A DNA stretch of 64,000 nucleotides from Heliocybe sulcata (lineage: Eukaryota; Basidiomycota; Agaricomycetes; Gloeophyllales; Gloeophyllaceae), in assembly GCA_004369045.1 (NCBI GenBank), contig ML213526.1, positions 6,382-70,381 on the forward strand, read 5' to 3'. Both the position numbers and the translations under genes were made by a program. This document shows positions 10,773-22,374 of this stretch, piece after piece (position 1 is the first letter of the stretch; the number at the start of each line of letters is the position of its first letter). The notes beneath the pieces were generated by a model. That model worked only from the letters and a program-made list of their open reading frames with translations, was not told where the DNA came from and did no database searches.

Positions 10773-12066
10773 CTATCGGGAGAGCCACAGGAAAGTAGAA
10801 AAGGATGCCAAAAATGATCCCAGAATGAAGGTGAAAACAGGAATGAGTACCGAGCACCAAGCGCGCCTCTTTTTTAACTGTGGGCATGGTTCAGGCGCAC
10901 TCTTAACGGACAACAACTCGGCGTTCGGACCAGCGTGGATGTCGATGTGGCCGTCCCATCTGTCAATAGCATCATGTTCTGATCCACGGCGTAAAGCGCG
11001 CTTTTGCACAGCTGTAGCGATAGGAGCAATGCCAGTACTTGTGTTGGTAGCAGTTTGCCGTTGCGGCGGGGCGAAGAGGTCGATGTGAGGTGTTTGGCCA
11101 CGTTTTGGAGCACTTGCTTTGGACTCAGTTGTTGCGATGCCAGTAACTTCAAGAGTGTCGTCGACGCCGAAAGGCAGCTTATCGTCGCCCTCAGGTTCAG
11201 ACTTGACAGAAGGTTTTGCTTTGAAGTCTGAAGGAATACCAATTCATATAGCCAGTATTGTGAACGAGACCACAAACATCGCAAACATACCCGGCAGTCT
11301 CTCATAAACAGCAGAAGTCGATTTAGGCGATGAAGCCGTGATGATGATGGTAGGCTCTTCCAAAAATCGAGAGTCGTCGCAAGCGCCATCCAGCATGGTC
11401 TCCACTTCTGCCGCAGATATCAGCAAACCGCAGGAGATGTTGAACACAGGCGGCGGCGTGGGTGAGATCAGAGACAGGTTGCCGACACAGTTTGTCGGGT
11501 CCAGTAGGGCTGCGACCTCCTCAGCAGAAACGGCGGAGCCTGGGAGCGAGTTTTCATCCCAGTTCAAAGGGGTGCTTTCCATTTGCGCGTCTCCTGCCGT
11601 GTTCGTAGGAGCAGTCAGCGGAGAGTCAGCCAGACCCTCAAGTACAGGCGGCGGAGAGTCCGGTCTAGACGCAATCTGTCGCCGTTCTCCGGAAGTAGGG
11701 TCGCCTACGCAGAAGTCTGATACCGCGGAGATTCCAAGTCTACAAGTGAGCCATACCTTCAGCTTCCTGCGTTGTCGCTTCACCCGCCACATGTTCCTCT
11801 TGGAAGGAGAATATCGGCTCTCGGAAGCGCACAGAGCGTCTGAGGGACCGCCTTGTTTGAGGATTTCGCCTGCTCGCCGAGCCCGGCGTTCTAGTAGCGA
11901 TATCCAGGGTCTGAAGAGGGCAGCGATGGCCCTTCTTGGGCACTCCACATAGTCGACAGTGGGGAGCTCGACGGTTCTTCGTCGGTGATTTCAGCTCTGC
12001 TGCCATTGCCGCGCGCGAGGAAGGTCTTCTGCGCCTGGGGGTGGTCGTCTTGGGAGGCGTTGCCAT
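10773..12066 (-). CDS. Orphan zinc-knuckle protein with C-terminal membrane anchor
   Basis: There are three exons and about 400 residues. The N terminus is strongly basic (Pro/Arg/Ser/Thr/Lys) and leads into CRLCGVPKKGHRC, a compact Cys-Cys-His-Cys zinc-knuckle-like motif near residue 36. A second basic patch follows. The middle is acidic and Ser/Thr/Pro-rich, with two short similar helices, SAEEVAALLDPTNC and SAAEVETMLDGACD. The last 25 residues form a hydrophobic segment (CSVLIPVFTFILGSFLASF) ending in Trp-Leu-Ser-Arg, which looks like a tail anchor. The introns (about 11714-11753 and 11220-11290) are both phase 1 and join cleanly. I do not recognise the family. A basic zinc-binding N terminus plus a tail anchor would suit a membrane-tethered nucleic-acid-binding or nuclear-envelope protein, but that is inference. 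Confidence 0.7.
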
Positions 12067-12449
12067 CAGTCAAGCGGGTCGACAGGAGTGTCTTAGATGC
12101 AGAAAGGATGGCCGGCCTAGTCGCTCTAGCATACAGAGGTTGTCTGATTAGAGTCGAAGTCGAGATCCGGACAGCGATGGACGCTGACAGCCCTAGTCCA
12201 ATCGCCAGTAAGTCCCCAGAAGTGCTTTAGTGCAAGCGTGCTATATGTGGCCGCGTGTAGCAGAAAACACGGTCGGTCGAGGAAACGTCTATTGAGCTCA
12301 GCGCCGCAGGCCGGAGAAGATGAGAGTGACGGTCAAGAGCAGGAAGTGAGACGCGTCGGACGATGCGACGCGTCCTGACGTAGCCTGTGACCCAACCCAT
12401 GCTAACGCACCTCTCATACATTCTTGACCTTCCTCTATCACCACCACCA
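12067..12449. promoter_or_regulatory. Divergent promoter, zinc-knuckle gene / NDUFAF5
   Basis: This 383 bp region separates two genes read outward in opposite directions, so it must contain both promoters. No clear TATA box or repeated factor site stands out. Confidence 0.5.
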
Positions 12450-13920
12450 ATGTACCGTCTCGCCAGAATCCCAGTTCTCGCTCGCGGCCGAGCGCGTTCT
12501 TTCGCGTCGCACTCAGGCTCGCCGTTATCTGGGCCGAACACGGTGGGCCCGTACCAAGTCTTCGACCGCTATGCAAAGCGCCTGCAGAAAGACCGCTCGG
12601 CGACGCGCGAGGGAGGGGAGAGAAGTCGTACGACGGATTATGTCAGGAATGAAGTCGCGGAGAGGATGATCGAGCGGCTGCTGGTGAGTTCTGCTAGCAG
12701 AGGACTGTGGAGACGGTTGAAGATATACGGCGTAGGATGTCAAACGGAAATTCAACTCTATACTGGACTTGGGCTCCGGGCCTGGTCATCTATCCAACCT
12801 AATTGAATCCGACATAACGAGGAAAGTTGTCATGCTGGACTCTAGCGGTTCGTACTTCGCGGATTTCCCGCACAGTGTCCTAAATATCGACTTAGAGAAG
12901 CTCCTGCATCGCGACCCTGATGAGGGATTCTTTGATACTTCAGTCGAACGCGAGCGCATACACGCAGACGAAGAGCGTCTTCTGGATGTTGTAGCACCCA
13001 ACTCCCAAGAAGCGATCGTGTCATGCCTTAGCCTCCACTGGATCAATGACTTACCTGGTCTGTCACGTCCATAACCTCTCATATACTGCGACTAACTCCT
13101 TCCTCGTCTTATAGGCGTCCTGGTTCAGATCAAAGAAGCCTTACAGCCGGACGGCGTCTTCATAGGCGCGATGTTCGGCGGCGACACGCTCTTCGAGCTT
13201 CGGTGAGTACTGGCTCACCCGCTCTCGGTACGACAACCATCGCTATCCCCCCGCGTAACATGGACCGATGCATCTCTCTGCAGGACGTCTCTCCAGCTGG
13301 CCGAACTCGAGCGTGAAGGCGGAATCTCGCCGCATGTGTCGCCTATGACGGGTACGGCTCTCCTAGACTTATTATTCCTTCCGAGCATTGAGCGCTGACA
13401 TGTACTCGTGTGGTCAGATACCCGCGATGTATCCAACCTTCTGAGTCGCGCCGGGTTCACTTTACTTACGGTTGATGTGGACGAGGTCCACGTCGCATAC
13501 CCAAGTATGTTCGAGCTCATGGAGGATCTGCGTGACATGGGCGAGAGTAACGCCATCGTGGGCAGGTACGTATTGTCTCTCATCGAAGCCACCAAAAATC
13601 TGTCGCTGAGGTTGCTGTAGACGGGGCTTCATCCATCGAGATACGCTAGCCGCTGCATCTGCGGTGTACAAAGGTGAGCATTATCCCTTACTTGCTGGAT
13701 TGACTGAAATGCGACCATACTCCACAGCTTTGCATGGAAATGAAGATGGCAGTGTACCCGCTACGTTCCAGATTATCTGGATGGTGAGCTCTCCTGCTGC
13801 TAGCCGGAACTCGGTAGCTCGTGCTGATTATCGGCCCAGATTGGATGGAAGCCTGCACCTAACCAGCCGAAGCCGTTGGAGAGAGGGTCGGGGAAGACCA
13901 ATCTGAAGGATGTACTGTGA
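12450..13920 (+). CDS. NDUFAF5: NDUFAF5-like mitochondrial complex I assembly factor
   Basis: An SAM-dependent methyltransferase-fold protein of about 350 residues in seven or so exons. The N terminus ([20 protein letters not shown]) is Arg/Ser-rich and lacks acid, as expected of a mitochondrial targeting peptide. It is followed by [12 protein letters not shown], the SAM-binding motif [11 protein letters not shown] and [12 protein letters not shown]. The C-terminal segment [18 protein letters not shown] is highly conserved in this family. The human protein hydroxylates an arginine of NDUFS7 during early complex I assembly; the role here is by homology. The six introns are all in phase. The start chosen is the first ATG giving a targeting peptide. 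Its presence agrees with the fungus having a conventional respiratory complex I. Confidence 0.93.
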
Positions 13921-14191
13921 TTGTAGGTGACTTCTAGCTGTGTGCACGCATGAGCTGCTGCAATTCTAATACGAGTGGGTAATCAAAGTTACACTGCTAT
14001 ACTGCCCTATACAAGGCTATCAACAGACCTTGTGATACTGGAGGGCTTATACACTGTAAATAATTCTCGACATCTATGTAAAGTTGGGCGTGGTTCCGTA
14101 AATAAACGTTAAGCGGTAAGCGCTCGCGTCGATCGAGGAGATTTCACGACGCCACAATTTATTTGATCAAGCTTCAGCTTCAAACGTTGAA

Positions 14192-15731
14192 ATGTCTACA
14201 TCCAGTTCTTCAAACTCAAGTGCATCTTCATCTTCGGGCTCTGAGTCTGAACCCTCGACCTCCCGCAGCCAGCTGAAGCGCAAAAGGCCTGCAAAGGCGG
14301 GACGGTCGCTGGCACAGGGCAGCGCGTCCGACTCTAAGCATGATGAAGAGGCACCGGATGAGGATTCCGACGTCCCCGTCCTCTCCCATGCGGAAAAGCG
14401 GCGACAGAAGAAAAAGCAGAAGCTCGAGTCTGACGAAAAGGTAGAGGTTGCGACGAAGACGGCGAAGGACAAAAGCTCTCAAAAGACTATCGACAAGTCA
14501 AAGTCAAAGTCAAAAACTGACAACGCGGCTGCGCTACCTGAGCGGCAGAACTCTGTCTGGGTCGGGAACCTATCGTACAGGACGACACCCCAGTCGATAC
14601 GGGAGTTCTTCAAGGATGTGGGCGAGATTACGAGGGTACATATGCCCACGAAGGCGGCGACTGCGCCTGGAGGTACGAAAGAGAATCGCGGGTGAGTACA
14701 GAGTCTTTACCAGGATAAGCATGATGCAGACTCGAATGTCCCAGCTTCGCTTATGTGGACTTCGCGTCGCCGGATGCCAAGGTCATCGCGATCACTCTTT
14801 CCGAGAGCGAATTGGAAGGCAGACGTTTACTGATCAAGGACGGTAAGCACCGACTACCTATGATATCCTCCCATGTACTGATCCGTGCACTCTCCTATCT
14901 TCAGGCGATGACTTTACGGGCAGACCTGCGCCGGTCTTGAGGCCGAACGCCGAAAATTCCAAAGACGCCGGAGCCGCATCAACCTCGAACTCGCACTCCC
15001 GCACTGCTCAAAAAATCCTAGCATCCCAGAAACAGCCTCCAGGACCGACACTCTTCCTTGGCAACCTCTCCTTCGAGTCGACGGAGCAGTCTATAAGGGA
15101 GATGCTCGAAGCACATCGCGCACCTGAAAAGAAGGGCGCGGACAATGCGGGGGAGAAGGAAAAGGAGGGCTGGATGCGGAAGATCCGGCTAGGGACGTTC
15201 GAAGACAGCGGCTTGTGTAAAGGGTAAGATCTCGACTACTCTCCCGCTCACCTCTTTGTCTAACATCTACTCCCTAGGTGGGCCTTCGTGGACTTCACAT
15301 CAACAGAGCACGCCACCGCCGTCCTGGTAAACCCCCGCAACCACCACCTCGACGGCCGCAAACTCGTCGTAGAGTACGCCTCCGCCGAAGCCATCCGGCG
15401 AGGCGGCGGACTGGCCCACCTCGGAAAGAAGGACAAGTACTCGAAGGAAGGCCGGGAGCTCAAAAAGCGCCTGAAGGAGAGCCTGCCCAGCAGGAAGGCG
15501 GCTCCCAGTGGCGAAGCCGAAGCAGGTGATGCCGAGGAGCGCGAGGAAGAACAGCCTCGCATGCGTAAAAAGAAAATCTCCACTGCGAAGGAGCCCCGAG
15601 GCGGGCGCAGAGACTTCAATAGGGACACAGGCAGTCGGAAAGTCAGAGCAAAGCCAGGCGCAGCTCTCGCCCAGGCCCCTCGGGCGTCAGCAACGATCCT
15701 ACCCAGCCAGGGCCAGAAAATCAAGTTCTAG
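14192..15731 (+). CDS. NOP13: NOP13-like nucleolar protein, two RRMs
   Basis: Four exons and about 440 residues. The N-terminal third is Ser-rich and then Lys-rich and low in complexity. RRM1 has the RNP2 strand VWVGNLSYRT and the RNP1-like GFAYVDFAS. RRM2 has LFLGNLSFES and GWAFVDFTS, with a charged loop (Lys/Glu-rich) between its second helix and third strand. The C terminus is basic and ends PSQGQKIKF, typical of yeast Nop13 and its relatives, which associate with pre-60S/90S particles in the nucleolus. Introns after Glu-Asn-Arg, Lys-Asp and Cys-Lys are in phase and each rebuilds conserved RRM sequence. The gene follows NDUFAF5 on the same strand and converges on TPA1. Confidence 0.9.
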
Positions 15732-15854
15732 TATTCTGACAGATGAACTGCACCTTCATTACAACTACGTACTGATACTACACGCCGCGAGAACCGTGTG
15801 CTATACACTATTAATAGGGTACAGTAAACCAGAGTGAGTTTTGAACGCGATGAT

Positions 15855-18119
15855 CTAGTCGTCCTCCTCCTGGACCATGCCGACCTCGTACTCGCAGCAG
15901 ATGTCCCAGCGCGACCCATCCGCAGCGGCAGACACGTACTTGACGAAATGCATCACGCGCTCGTCGCGCAGCACCAGAAGCAGACGATTGAACCCGGGCT
16001 GGATAGTCAACAGTGTGCCACTCTCGTCTTGGCCGTCGTCAGTGCCGCCGTCCATCTCTTCGTCGCTGGAGTGGGGACCATCGACATCCATCTTGCCATT
16101 TCCGTTCACTGCACTGCGATTAGCATTAGCATGGCCGTTACTTTGGCCGTTGCTGCCGTTAGCTTTGTCATTTCCATTAGCTTTGCCATTGCCATTCGCT
16201 TCTTTCTTGGACGAGCTTGAGCGGTACACGGCAGGATCATCTTCCTCATCATGAGGCGCCATATAGCACTGCGATAAAATTTCAGACTGTGCGCCAATAC
16301 AAAGAGGAATTATGTACTCACCTCCCATCCGCCCCATTCACCAGCCTGCCACCCTGACAACCGCACCTCATCCTCCTCCTCCCCCTTCCCTCGCATCTCA
16401 ACAGGCGGCTCAGGGGTCAGATCAAGCCCTACATCCAACCTCGCCTCTCTCTCCTCGCTCGTCGCAAGCGTATAATCCAATCCAGGCCTAAACCTCCGCG
16501 CCTCCACCGCATACCGCAGCGGCAGCAGCCTGCTCATGCACGCGAGCCACGCCCGGAACGCATGGCTCGGGAACAGCTCCTCCTGCAAGCTGCGCACGAT
16601 CTCGTCCGGGTCCGCCAGCGCCGCGCGCGGCGAGACCGCCTCCGCGCGTTCTGAGATGGGCTTCTTGAGCGTGCAGTACCGCCACTTGTGCGGCGGGCCC
16701 TTTAGTGCCCAGCGCGAGTTGTCCGAGGTCCCCGCCCAGTGCGGCGGGATGCGCCCGTCGCGCTCGCCCTCGCTGTTCAGGAGCCCGTCTCTGCGGTCGT
16801 TCTCGCGCAGGCCGGTCTGCAGCTTGGCCGCGAGGGCTTCGCAGAGGAAGGAGTGCAGCTCGAGAGAGGACTCTTCGACGAAGCGCTCGGCGAGGGCTTT
16901 CATGAGGCGTGGCTGGAGGTAGACGGGGTTGAGGAATTCGGAGAGGAAGGAGACGTGGTCGGCGGAGAGCGGCGAGGAGGGTAATGGGGGTTCCGTGCGT
17001 TCGGGGAATGCGAGGTCCGGATAGGACTTGAAGGGAGTAAACATATGCGTTGAAGTCTTCCGAGGAGGTCAGTCAGGCACGACAGCAACTGTCGCTACCA
17101 ACAGAGGGACATACCAATTGCTCGCGCGAGCTTTTATATACACTGTTAGCAGGTTCTGGTGCATAACCCTCCTCACCAGGCTGAGCCGCGTGGAACCACC
17201 CACTGATACTCAGCCGCTGCCTTCCATCCTCCTCCCCTTCGCCCACAACCACTTCTTCCACAGAGTGGAAGCTCTTCCCCGGCTGGACCTCGAAAAATAT
17301 AAATTGGTTCCAGCTCGGGGGTATGGCCTTTTCCGGCACGCTCTTGGGCTCGGAGAGGCCATCCGCACCCTCCTTCGTATCATACAACTCTAGCGCTCCC
17401 CCCCATTCCCTCTGCCAGCCCTGGTAGTGCGGCAGGGGCATATACAAGATGTAGGAGACGCGTCGCGTACCAATCACGTCGTCGTGGTTGAGCAGATGGC
17501 AGCCCTTTTTGTAAGTATTTACAGACATGTCCTGCTTGACGCCCGACAGAGGCCCACAGCCCGTGACGCGTTGCAGGAATTTTCGGAAAGTCTGGGAGTA
17601 AAGCACATCGCGGAGGGTAAGGAGGGACGGAAGGAGGGAGATTTGTTCGGGTGTCAGGAAGGAGAGGGATGCGAGGTCGCCAGTTTGATGGACCTACACG
17701 ACAGACGAGAATAGTGAGATAGGCGGCTCCAGAACGCGAATACCATCGTTGATACAACGCCTTTAGAAAATAGAGTATGACGGTACCTTATATATGTCGG
17801 TCTCTTTCTCCGTAAAGCTGAGCTCGCTTAGGATCTCATCCTTCACATTTCTTAACAGCTCGTCCTGGAACAGCTTGTCCACCACCACATGCTTCCAGGG
17901 CTTGCTCGTTTCGTAATTATGGTGCAGCTGCTCTACATTTTCAGAATCTAGCAGACCGTTGTGCAAGTGCGGCGTCGGATCCGCGAGGACCGGGAAAGAC
18001 TTGGGATTCGTCGGGTGCGAGTTGTCGGACTTGTGCAAGGCCTTTCTTCGTTTGGTGACAGAGCCGTTGCTGCCAGAAGTGGGTAGCTCAAGAGAGGGCG
18101 AGCGGGGTCGGCGGGCCAT
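15855..18119 (-). CDS. TPA1: TPA1/OFD1 prolyl 3,4-dihydroxylase
   Basis: A 2-oxoglutarate/Fe(II) dioxygenase of about 650 residues. In this family it hydroxylates a proline of ribosomal protein uS12 and affects translation termination; in fission yeast Ofd1 also controls Sre1 turnover. A basic Ser-rich N terminus is followed by the catalytic double-stranded beta-helix. In that domain CHLLNHDDVIGTRRVSYILY supplies the His-x-Asp iron ligands, a distal His lies near FHSVEEV, and RLSISGWFH supplies the 2-oxoglutarate arginine. The second, non-catalytic domain runs from SADHVSFLSEFLNP to WDICCEYEVG. Near 16100-16210 the second domain carries an Asn/Gly/Lys/Ala-rich insert built on a repeated Asn-Gly motif, probably a disordered loop. 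All observed introns restore frame. Confidence 0.92.
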
Positions 18120-18931
18120 GGCGGTGTGCTGCAGGGTCGGCTAAGCTATGAGAACCTTCGCAATGCAACCTTTTCGCAATAGCACAGCACAGGCGATTCG
18201 CAACCACTAGCAGTCGATGAAATCGCAACTACGAGAACCCTCGAGCCGTCGTCGTGGTAGAAGGGAAGCAAGAGTGGGTTTCCAACTATAAACGGCCTGC
18301 AAGAGAAACGACCAGACCAGCGACCGAGGCGGGTCTGGCGCTCTTCCGCGCCTGCGAACCTGCAGGCCTGGTTCCTCTTCTTTCTGACGCAGATCTGTAC
18401 GAAATGTTTAAGAGCGACATGGTAGTAGTCTCCGTGTAAAGGCCTGGCTAAGTTGCGAGGCCTGGAACCATCAATCACCCGACTTGGGCGCTGAAAGCTG
18501 TCTGAACAGCACCCCTTTCGAGGCCCAGCGCACAATCACTCTGAATACAAATTGCAAAGCCGAGTGTACGCGTACGTGGTGTGCTATCATATATTTATTG
18601 TAATGTACAACAGTCATCGTGAGCACAAGATATCATTCTATCGTACCGTACCGTAAAGAGGAGATCAATCCAAAAAGCCGTTCAAGCTGCTAGGATGAAG
18701 AGAAGAATAGAATAGTTACAAGCCGATGGGTAGGGGATGACTACATATCAGACCGAGACCGATGAAAGAGAATCAAACAAGAACAAGAGGGAAATGATTG
18801 CAAACGAGGGGATGAACTCCGGGATGCCCGAAATTGCATACGTGTGGATGGATGGGGAGGATAGGAGACAATGCAGAATAAATAACGCCAGCGACAATCA
18901 TCGCCACGACGACCACCTTTATGGTCGGTCT
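18120..18931. other. Intergenic, TPA1 promoter side and neighbouring 3' end
   Basis: This 810 bp gap lies upstream of TPA1 and downstream of the four-helix membrane gene, both read on the minus strand. A 129-codon minus-strand frame (18146-18535) is present but has odd composition (Cys/Arg-rich) and no motif, so I do not call it. Confidence 0.4.
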
Positions 18932-20072
18932 TCATGCCTTCACCTCGTTGATGCGAGACTCTTCGTAGGTCGGCAACAGCCCCTCGTCCGGGATGACGGC
19001 CAGGCTGATCCGACCAGTGGACTTGTGTCGGTGACTCCTTGAATGCGAGCGCCTATGACCCGACGAGCTAGATGACTCGGGAGAGCGAGATAACCACGCC
19101 TCCGTGGCATTCAAATCGCGGGCTTGCTCTTCTGACAGGAGCGTAAGGGGTACCGGGGCGTACACCAAGTACTCGGTGTCGCTGTTGTCCTGTGCCACCG
19201 ACGTCGTGTGATGCGAAATGGGGAACGACCCTTCAGTAGGGCTGGGCAGCAGGTACACGCGTTGCGCCGCCGGCGTATGCGAAATCGGGCGCATTGACGT
19301 GTAGATCGGCAGGCCACTATGCCTCGTCAGAGAGCAGTAATACGTCAAGACGGCGACAAGGAAGTGCAACTGGGGTCGCTCCATGTCAATTACGTCTTCT
19401 GATGAATGTAATCGGTTGACTTACGCGAACAATAAGCATGACAGCCATGATGCCAATCAGCCCGATGGACGCGCGCTCGAACCAGAGCTCACAGTTCTCG
19501 AGACTCAGCCCCAAATCGATCATGTCGCGCAACAGCTCGGGCTGCCGCGACAGCTCCTCACAGACGCCTGCCCGAACGGAGGTGCGGAACGACTCGAAAG
19601 TCGCAAAAAGGGTGAAAAACGTGCAGACCGAGAAGTCTGCTATTGAGTAGTCACGGTAGAACCGCACATATGATGGACGGTGCTGTGATTTCAAAATAAG
19701 AATATGAAAAATGCTGGTTACGGGTGGGATTGCCGTTGCTCACCTTGAGGACGCCGACAAATCCTATGAGGCTCGAGACGGCAGAGGCCATGAAGTATAT
19801 GGAGAGTAAGCCCCACGCAAGCTTCACTCCCTGGATGCCCCACAGCCATGACGAGCCCGCTCCCTCGGTCTCCCAGTCAACCTCAAACTCCCACTTGAAC
19901 GACCTCCATAGAGACAATAACTTGAATGCGATGGCTGCGTTGCCTACAACTCCAAAGAAGGAGATAATGAGGGACGCGGTCCTGTTCGCAACGAGACCAT
20001 GCAGCAGTTATGAGCGGACAGGGTTGAAAACAAGCTCTCTTAAGCTACTCGCCTGGCGTACGGGCGCGGCAT
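18932..20072 (-). CDS. Four-helix fungal membrane protein, unknown
   Basis: About 340 residues in four exons. A very short first exon (MPRP) joins in phase to a helix ASLIISFFGVVGNAAIAF. Further helices are WGLLSIYFMASAVSSLIGFV, SVCTFFTLFATF and a last one across SIGLIGIMAVMLIV into FLVAVLTYYCSL. Between helices 3 and 4 lies a soluble Glu/Leu-rich loop with a Cys pair. The cytosolic tail is Ser/Arg/His-rich and ends with LLPTYEES, an Lxx-Pro-x-Tyr-like site of the type used by Rsp5-family ligases. The topology resembles MARVEL or tetraspanin-like fungal proteins, but I see no defining family motif. The first intron can be read with a GT donor or a nearby GC donor, and both keep the frame. Confidence 0.72.
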
Positions 20073-22374
20073 ACTGGTCACGACAACCTCCGCGGCTTGT
20101 AACAATGCTTTATATCGACCCTAAGCTGGCCGCTGTCCTGGATACGTTGCGCGCGAACTGCACTCGTCGACAGAAAAGAAGGTCGGGCAGAGAGCGCGAG
20201 GTGGCCTGAGGTGGGCAGCGACGCAGGTGGACGGCAGAAAGAATGGTGCCTAAAAGTGCTCGGTCGCCGACCGGGTTCGTAACGATCATTTGGCATGACG
20301 CATTCGCGGTGTGCAATTCGGGGCCGGGAATGGTCTCTTGCACTCGGAGACCGGCATCACGGCATTGCTTGCATTCTACCGGCACTCGTGGACTCGATCC
20401 GGTCTCTCGCGGGACCTCCTCGCTGCTGCATAACGGCCGTCGCTTCACTCGCTACCGGTTCGGCGGAGGTCTTATGCTTGCCTTTATTCCAGGCCTTGTT
20501 CTTTCCTACTCACCTCACACGGGCATCGCTCGACCGTATGATGTTCTGTCAGTTGGAAACCGAAACTGGCACCATTATTCATCAAGGGACAGTTCACTCT
20601 TATTGGGATGATCCGATTTCAGCCTGATTGCGGGGCAGCCTAGGTGAAGATCCCGGCGACGTAGGAGATTGCATCAAATGGTCGTGATAGCGCACTCCGG
20701 GTGGCGTTTCTGCATGGATGACTGTACTTCCGTCCAACTATCTCCGCGACGAGCGGGCGGAAGGTTTGTCATAAGCTTCGGGAGGTCCGTCGAGTCCTTC
20801 TATAGCTCTGCCTGATTCGTCTTGGTGCCGGTCATCCGCGTCTTCAGAGCGCTGATACCCAACCTGGATGTCGCTCTCTTTGTCCTGGAAATGCCTCGTG
20901 TGGACCTCGCTGAAGCGGCATGTCTCCTGCATCCTGGCAACCATGGGAAGTGAACGATACTCGGGACTCTGAGAACTGCAGTACCGTCAAGCTTGGCAAG
21001 GTCTGGTAGCCAGAGGACTAATCTGATATGATACGCGGACCTGGACTGCGCGCCTCGACCATGACTCCGAATGTTCCTGCGAGTACGTCTGATTATCTTA
21101 TAGACGAGTTCCCGGGGCTTCCGTGCAATTTATCGTAACCCCGAAAGCTCTGTAACATCGGACGTTAACACGGATGCCACCATATCACGTTTCTACGTTG
21201 GCGTATATCCCTGGCTACGGGTCAGTCTCAAGGCCCGGGTTCGAAGCGGCAACTGCGAGGTGAAGTCCATAACTGGATCTTGGAGTCACCACGGCGACTT
21301 TGGCTTGCTTATCCTCGCAAACTTCTGGTCTCCATCTTGTTTACTGAGCATGCCAAAAGGTAAAGCAGGGTTAATCGAGTGCGGACGCTGAGTATGGCAT
21401 TTTGCGCACTTGCCTTGCCGTATATTCTCCTCTCCGGCGTACTAGCCCAAGGGGGGTTCCCCACGGCCGTGCGTCAGCTTTACTGATGTGAGAGCGTGGA
21501 TCAAGGTTTTATGAAGTGGGAATCACCGCCACAAGTCTGGGTTCGCTGTCCAGTCATCTCGGTCAGGGCTCTCTGTAATATGGTGCGCTATTGCGCTATA
21601 ATTGAAGTGACCCATGGTACCAGTGTCACTGCTGCCTAACGGACTCGACGCGAGGCACGAGTGGCTTGAACCCGTGCACCGGCAAGCTAGGTGCGGCCCA
21701 AGCGAGTCTCGCGTGCGGTGCGATTTCCGATTGGCTGCCACTTGCTTGTGGCCTTCAGCGCTTCAGCCACATCGGGCATCTCGGCAGCAGAACGGGCCTT
21801 GTTGCCGCAGCTGCCTCTCAGCCCAGCGAAATCGTACCCAACACTGAGTGGCGTCGATTTCGTGTCATTTCGTCCGGCCTGGCTTATAAGCCTTCCGGGC
21901 CGTTCCCTTATTCTACTGACACATCTCTCCCTGCTCGCACCCTAGCTTGGTGAGCGGATGGAGCACTGTCACCGGATAGACCTCGAGCTCGACCGTCGTT
22001 CGGTCTTCCCGGTTGTCGCCAGACACACACCCAAGCAAAGGATACCCATGGAACATCTGTACTTTGGGAGGACACTCACTACCAGGACTAACTGCCCACT
22101 CACCGCTGACGTCTATCTTTAGCGTGTCCACCACGGTACCGCCAGTCTGAAGTGCTCTCATGAGGCTCCGGTAGGCGGGTATCCATTCCATTAGTTGTGT
22201 AACTGCTGAAGGTCTCATGGCTTCAGAACCGAAACATATTCATAGGAACCCGAGAAAATCTGATATCTGAGAACATCGTACGTTAAAGCGGCACATAAGG
22301 GGTCGTGTTCGTCGTGAATATGTCAGAAGCATAAGTTCAGTCCAGTTAAGTTGAGCGATTGCCCTTGCCACCAA
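20073..22374. other. Gene-poor stretch, nothing recognised
   Basis: 2.3 kb without a gene I can support. The longest frames (20243-20627 plus strand, 21666-21953 plus, 21913-22218 minus) do not connect through plausible splice sites and carry no domain. The minus-strand frame at 21913-22218 reads rather smoothly, but it is short and isolated. No inverted or tandem repeat was obvious. Confidence 0.4.

Noticed and set aside
18146-18535. 129-codon minus-strand frame upstream of TPA1
   Set aside because: No motif, Cys/Arg-rich random-looking composition, and it lies where the TPA1 promoter should be.
20243-20627. Two overlapping plus-strand frames of 110-122 codons
   Set aside because: They lie in the region upstream of the four-helix membrane gene, have no recognisable domain, and do not join to neighbours through plausible introns.
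21230-21260. Sequence GGGTTCGAAG resembling a tRNA T arm
   Set aside because: The 3' half of the stem is not complementary and no D arm or acceptor stem lies at the right distance.
21913-22218. 101-codon minus-strand frame downstream of the DUF6533-type gene
   Set aside because: It reads smoothly but follows that gene's stop at 22375, is short, and shows no motif.
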